Shown piece by piece: positions 8,201 through 10,252 of a DNA stretch of 10,252 nucleotides. The notes under the pieces are model-generated. The model was given only the letters and a program-made list of their open reading frames with translations, had not been told where the DNA came from and searched no databases. The stretch is from Perlabentimonas sp046542995. GTDB taxonomy: Bacteria > Bacteroidota > Bacteroidia > Bacteroidales > Tenuifilaceae. The stretch's first letter is position 1. The number at the start of each line of letters is the position of its first letter. A program made the position numbers and the translations under genes. The stretch lies in assembly GCA_046542995.1 (NCBI GenBank), contig JBKHAH010000101.1, positions 1-10,252 of the forward strand, written 5' to 3'.

Positions 8201-8477
8201 TTACAAACACGTCAAAATCGCCAAACCGATTGGATGCGAAGGTTATCTTACTGCCATCGTTACTCCAAACAGGCATAAAATCATGCGCCATATGAAAAGT
8301 TAATGGTTTTGCTTCACCTCCACTAACAGGGATTATATAAATATCGCCACTATGCGTGAAGGCTATGTTTTGCCCATCGGGCGAAATGGATGCGCTTCTT
8401 ATCCACTGTGAATTAGCCTGAGCATTAACCAACAAACCCAAGCAGGATACAATTAACGTAAAGAAAACTCTTTTCAT
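5229..8477 (-). CDS. Exported Tricorn-type protease: beta-propellers, PDZ and S41 peptidase domain
   Basis: This is a large serine protease of the Tricorn family (S41), expected to cut peptides outside the cytoplasmic membrane. A Sec signal peptide spans residues 1-19 (basic MKR, hydrophobic core, VNA before Q20). The N-terminal half holds WD40/TolB-like propeller blades (about 22-310 and 315-705), with repeated units such as SPDGQNIAF, SNDGSKITF and SPNGKEVAF. A helical C1 region follows (about 710-785), then PDZ (about 789-872) and the S41 core (about 875-1075). Catalytic candidates all align with Tricorn: S771/H772 in NVSHSG, the GGGD loop at 940-943, nucleophile S989 in NYSDGH, and E1051 in QAEPDV. 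Its 1082 residues are close to archaeal Tricorn. A Lys/Glu-rich insertion at 565-596 lies within the second propeller. The propellers probably filter or channel substrates, as in Tricorn. The signal peptide implies a periplasmic or surface location, unlike cytosolic archaeal Tricorn. Cys12 is not in a lipobox. The gene converges on htpG and diverges from the PLP-enzyme gene. Confidence 0.92.
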   Translation of the reverse strand: MKRVFFTLIVSCLGLLVNAQANSQWIRSASISPDGQNIAFTHSGDIYIIPVSGGEAKPLTFHMAHDFMPVWSNDGSKITFASNRFGDFDVFVMDVDGGEAKRLTYHSNDEYPYSFTADNKSIVFGAQRLDAADHRQYPSGSQPEVYTVPVEGGRVNQLWTIPGEYIQVSKDGKRMVYQDKKGGENQWRKHHKSAITRDIWTYDADADKHEMITSFEGEDRNPVFTDDDKSIYYLSEESGSFNVHKLSLDNPSNTKQISSFELHPVRFLSISNSGKLCYTHHGELYTQVEGGSPQMVDVNIRSSTKVNNEQVIPVTGNATEMDIAPNGKEVVYVVRGDVFVSSVEGSFTKRITNTPEEEGFVSFTPDGESIIYAAQRDAKWGVYKVTKTVEREPYFYASTILEEKELIRNENDNYQPKVSPNGKEVAFIENRRSLKIFNIESKDIRGLLGPDELFYMRDGDQHFEWSPDNKWLLVEYSPTLSRSEIVLLCAQGERDMINLTESGFGDYGAKWVNGGEQIIWFSDRHGLRSYATSGSRQRDVYSMFFTRDGWDKFNMSKDEYELWKEIQEREKEKEAEKEDDKKKKLFGKKKKEEAVDTTLIKIDWPGLKERKKRLTIHSSILADAVLSKDGETLYYLARFEKDFNLWTTNLRTQETKMLIPLGAQGGSLSWDGDTTKLFMLSSGTISQIDLEAKSAEPIKISGELVLDIAAEREEMFNHVWKRTKEMFYTSDLHGAPWEKLRNEYKPKLSSIANDFEFVELLSEMLGELNVSHSGARYRSDASHDTKTASLGIFVDYNHTGQGIKIAEVIDQGPLDKSHINVSEGMIIKRIDGEEISDDVDFAKYLNRKAGHFTMLHIYDPSEDKYLDITMKPITLAEQSSLLYRRWVKINEEEVDSLTNGKLGYVHIPGMSDGPYRNTYERAMGKYAESEGLVIDTRFNGGGDLVSDLAMFLTGERFLEYATESRSLDFEPTARWTKPSVALVNEANYSDGHCFACGYQDLGIGLMIGMPVPGTCSFAGWEMLQNGKVLWGAVPLSAKNMNGDWLENYQAEPDVVIKNMPGKIDKGIDQQLERAVEELLKKL

Positions 8478-8779
8478 TATGAAAAAATTTATTTATAAAC
8501 AATGTATTATTATTCATGGTTTGACAGAAAAACAACTGAAAGGATTATTGATCTTTCAAAATATTCTAAATATGTTTATTACAAAGAACATAATCAAAGC
8601 ATTAAAAGTTTAAATTTTGGTTGCTGGAAAAACCATTTAGAATTATAAGTAAAGATAACTGATTATATTGGAAAAAATATTTCTATATTGCGGGATTTAT
8701 AAAAAAACATGTTTTTATAAAGAAACTTTTTTAACAAACAATTTAATTAAGTAATAACAGGAACTAATTAAATATTTTT
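8478..8779. other. Divergent AT-rich intergenic region (302 bases)
   Basis: This gap lies between the starts of the minus-strand protease gene and the plus-strand PLP-enzyme gene, so it should hold both promoters. No open reading frame of note is present. Partial -7-like boxes are visible: TACATTGT on the minus strand (8499-8506) and TATATTGC on the plus strand (8684-8691). Each deviates from TAnnTTTG and lacks a properly spaced -33 TTTG, so neither is called as a promoter. A palindrome at 8696-8721 is listed separately. No riboswitch or RNA gene is recognised. Confidence 0.6.
8696..8721. repeat. AT-rich palindrome upstream of the PLP-enzyme gene
   Basis: The core AAAAACATGTTTTT (8703-8716) is a perfect 14-base palindrome, and TTTAT (8696-8700) and ATAAA (8717-8721) extend it as matching outer arms. 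The left arm carries two extra A residues that interrupt the symmetry. It lies about 60 bases before the ATG at 8780 and just after a -7-like box (8684-8691), a position suited to an operator or a 5' leader hairpin. In DNA this AT-rich, palindromes of this size can also arise by chance. Confidence 0.4.
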
Positions 8780-10252
8780 ATGATTCAACTTATTAATAAA
8801 ATAACCAACGAAAAAGCATTACAAAATGCAGTGAATCGGTTTAAAGAAAAAGGGATTATTCTTCCCACATTTGAGCAGCAAAGAGACCCCGAATTAATTC
8901 CCCAAAGCATAAAAGAGAAGCTTAAAAACATTGGCTTATGGGAGATAAACCCGCTTAATCTTTTTCGTATAACCTGGAAGAATGAGCCTAAAGACAAAGG
9001 TGGGCTTTTTGGGGACGTTAACTATGTTGAGCTACCCAAAGAGATTACCGGAGTTAATGCCCGCATACTACTGCTGGTTGGCAAATGGTTCCCAACCGGA
9101 GCCCATAAGGTAGGCGCAGCATACGGGTGTCTTGCTCCAACCATTATAACCGGGGGTTTTGACCCCACCTACCACAAAGCAGTGTGGCCTTCAACAGGGA
9201 ACTATTGCAGGGGCGGAGCATTTGACTCAAAGCTTATGGGAACCGAATCGGTAGCCATTCTCCCTGAAGAGATGAGTTCTGAACGTTTTAGCTGGCTCCG
9301 AAACGAGATTGGCTCTGAGGTTATTGCAACCCCTGGCTGCGAATCGAACGTGAAGGAGATTTATGACAAATGCTGGGAGATTCGTAGAACTCGCCCTGAT
9401 TGCATAATTTTTAACCAGTTTGATGAGTTTGGCAATGCAGCATGGCACTATAATACTACTGGTAAAGCCATTGAGGAAATGTACAATATTGTAAAAACCC
9501 CAAAGAGCAACCTTGCAGCATACATTTCAGCAACAGGATCGGCAGGAACAATTGCTGCGGGCGACTATCTTCGTACTAAGGCCCCTCACCTAAAAGTGGT
9601 TGCCTCTGAAGCACTTCAATGCCCAACCCTACTAAACAACGGCTTTGGCGGTCATCGTATTGAGGGCATTGGCGACAAGCACGTACCCTGGGTACACAAC
9701 GTGAAGAATACCGACATGGTAACCGCCATTGACGATGAGGACTGCATGCGGATATTCAGGCTGTTTAACGAGAAGGAGGGTCATAAACATTTAAAATCGC
9801 TTGGCGTACCGGAAGAGGTTATAAACCAGCTACCATTGATTGGAATTTCTGGAATAGCAAACCTGCTATCAGCAATTAAAACAGCAAAGTATTACGAGAT
9901 GACCGAGGATGATGTTATTGTAACCATAGCAACGGACTCGGCTGAGATGTACCAATCGCGACTTGAAGAGCAAACTGCTGAAAAAGGAGACTACAAGGAA
10001 CTTCACGCTGCTATAGATTACAACACCTGCTTATTAAGCCAATCAGTTGACCATCTTAAAGAGTTGACTTACAACGACAAAAAGGCAATTCACAACCTGA
10101 AGTATTACACCTGGGTTGAGCAGCAGGAGAAGGATGTTGATGATTTAAACCAACTTTGGTACGACAGGGAGATTTGGAGTAAACTATTCAATCAGGTTGA
10201 GGTTTGGGACGAGCTGATTAAGGAGTTTAATAAACGGACGGGTTTGTTATAA
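8780..10252 (+). CDS. Fold-type II PLP-dependent enzyme (PALP domain), reaction unassigned
   Basis: The protein belongs to the tryptophan synthase beta/cysteine synthase superfamily. The Schiff-base lysine is most likely K110 in PTGAHKVGAAYG (105-116). The substrate-binding asparagine loop is STGN at 138-141, followed by YCRGGAFDS. The PLP-phosphate loop is GSAGT at 253-257. T385/D386/S387 (IATDSAEMY) is the likely contact to the pyridine nitrogen. The segment GFGGHRIEGIGDKHVP resembles the GHKIQGIG region of cysteine synthases. At 490 residues it is longer than CysK (about 320) or TrpB (about 400), with an N-terminal extension of about 90 residues and a C-terminal helical, charged tail of about 90. 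It lacks the TrpB lysine context (GGAHKTN) and the GRPTPL motif near the N-terminus. All cofactor residues are present, so it should be an active lyase, synthase or beta-replacement enzyme, but the substrate cannot be read from the sequence. The ATG at 8780 is preceded by an A/T-rich leader without a Shine-Dalgarno sequence. The TAA stop is the last codon of the window, so downstream partners are unseen. Confidence 0.85.
   Translation: MIQLINKITNEKALQNAVNRFKEKGIILPTFEQQRDPELIPQSIKEKLKNIGLWEINPLNLFRITWKNEPKDKGGLFGDVNYVELPKEITGVNARILLLVGKWFPTGAHKVGAAYGCLAPTIITGGFDPTYHKAVWPSTGNYCRGGAFDSKLMGTESVAILPEEMSSERFSWLRNEIGSEVIATPGCESNVKEIYDKCWEIRRTRPDCIIFNQFDEFGNAAWHYNTTGKAIEEMYNIVKTPKSNLAAYISATGSAGTIAAGDYLRTKAPHLKVVASEALQCPTLLNNGFGGHRIEGIGDKHVPWVHNVKNTDMVTAIDDEDCMRIFRLFNEKEGHKHLKSLGVPEEVINQLPLIGISGIANLLSAIKTAKYYEMTEDDVIVTIATDSAEMYQSRLEEQTAEKGDYKELHAAIDYNTCLLSQSVDHLKELTYNDKKAIHNLKYYTWVEQQEKDVDDLNQLWYDREIWSKLFNQVEVWDELIKEFNKRTGLL

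Noticed and set aside
8442..8477. Cys12 in the protease signal sequence as a lipoprotein attachment site
   Set aside because: The residues before Cys12 (LIVS) do not form a proper lipobox and hydrophobic residues continue after it; VNA before Q20 is a better type I cleavage site.
8785..9448. Minus-strand open frames inside the PLP-enzyme gene
   Set aside because: They are antisense shadows of a gene with an intact set of PLP-binding motifs.
8780..10252. Assignment of the PLP enzyme as TrpB/TrpB2, cysteine synthase or OrtB
   Set aside because: The lysine context PTGAHKVGAAYG, the YCRGGAFDS loop and the length differ from what I know of these families, so a specific name would be a guess.

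Overview
The window reads as a chromosomal segment of a Bacteroidota bacterium, most likely of the order Bacteroidales. The grounds are: AT-rich intergenic DNA; no Shine-Dalgarno sequence before any gene but A/T-rich leaders instead; a bacterial M49 dipeptidyl peptidase III and an exported Tricorn-type S41 protease, both typical of this phylum; and an HtpG with the long charged C-terminal insertion common in Bacteroidota. The genus cannot be named from the sequence. There is no phage, insertion sequence, CRISPR array, tRNA or rRNA, and gene content looks like core genome rather than an island.

Layout. 1-227: non-coding leader with a perfect 9-bp inverted repeat. 228-2252 (+): zinc dipeptidyl peptidase III, without a signal peptide. 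2420-2968 (+): a small response-regulator receiver-like protein that lacks the phospho-acceptor aspartate and ends in one membrane helix. 3003-3045: a sigma-54-type (-24/-12) promoter with a partial CTGACA/TGTCAG palindrome just upstream. 3097-5151 (+): the Hsp90 chaperone HtpG. 5170-5203: a bidirectional terminator between convergent genes. 5229-8477 (-): exported Tricorn-like protease with beta-propellers, PDZ and S41 domains. 8478-8779: a divergent AT-rich intergenic region with a palindrome. 8780-10252 (+): a fold-type II PLP enzyme of unassigned reaction, whose stop codon is the last three bases of the window.

How the genes relate. Three of the five products deal with proteins or peptides (a cytosolic dipeptidyl peptidase, a chaperone and an exported protease), but spacing and orientation do not show an operon. 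htpG has its own promoter and terminator, and the protease is transcribed toward it from the other side. A shared pathway is not demonstrated. The two observations most worth following are the sigma-54-like architecture in front of a heat-shock chaperone gene and the phosphorylation-dead, membrane-anchored receiver protein directly upstream of it. I found no evidence for a wholly new multi-gene system.
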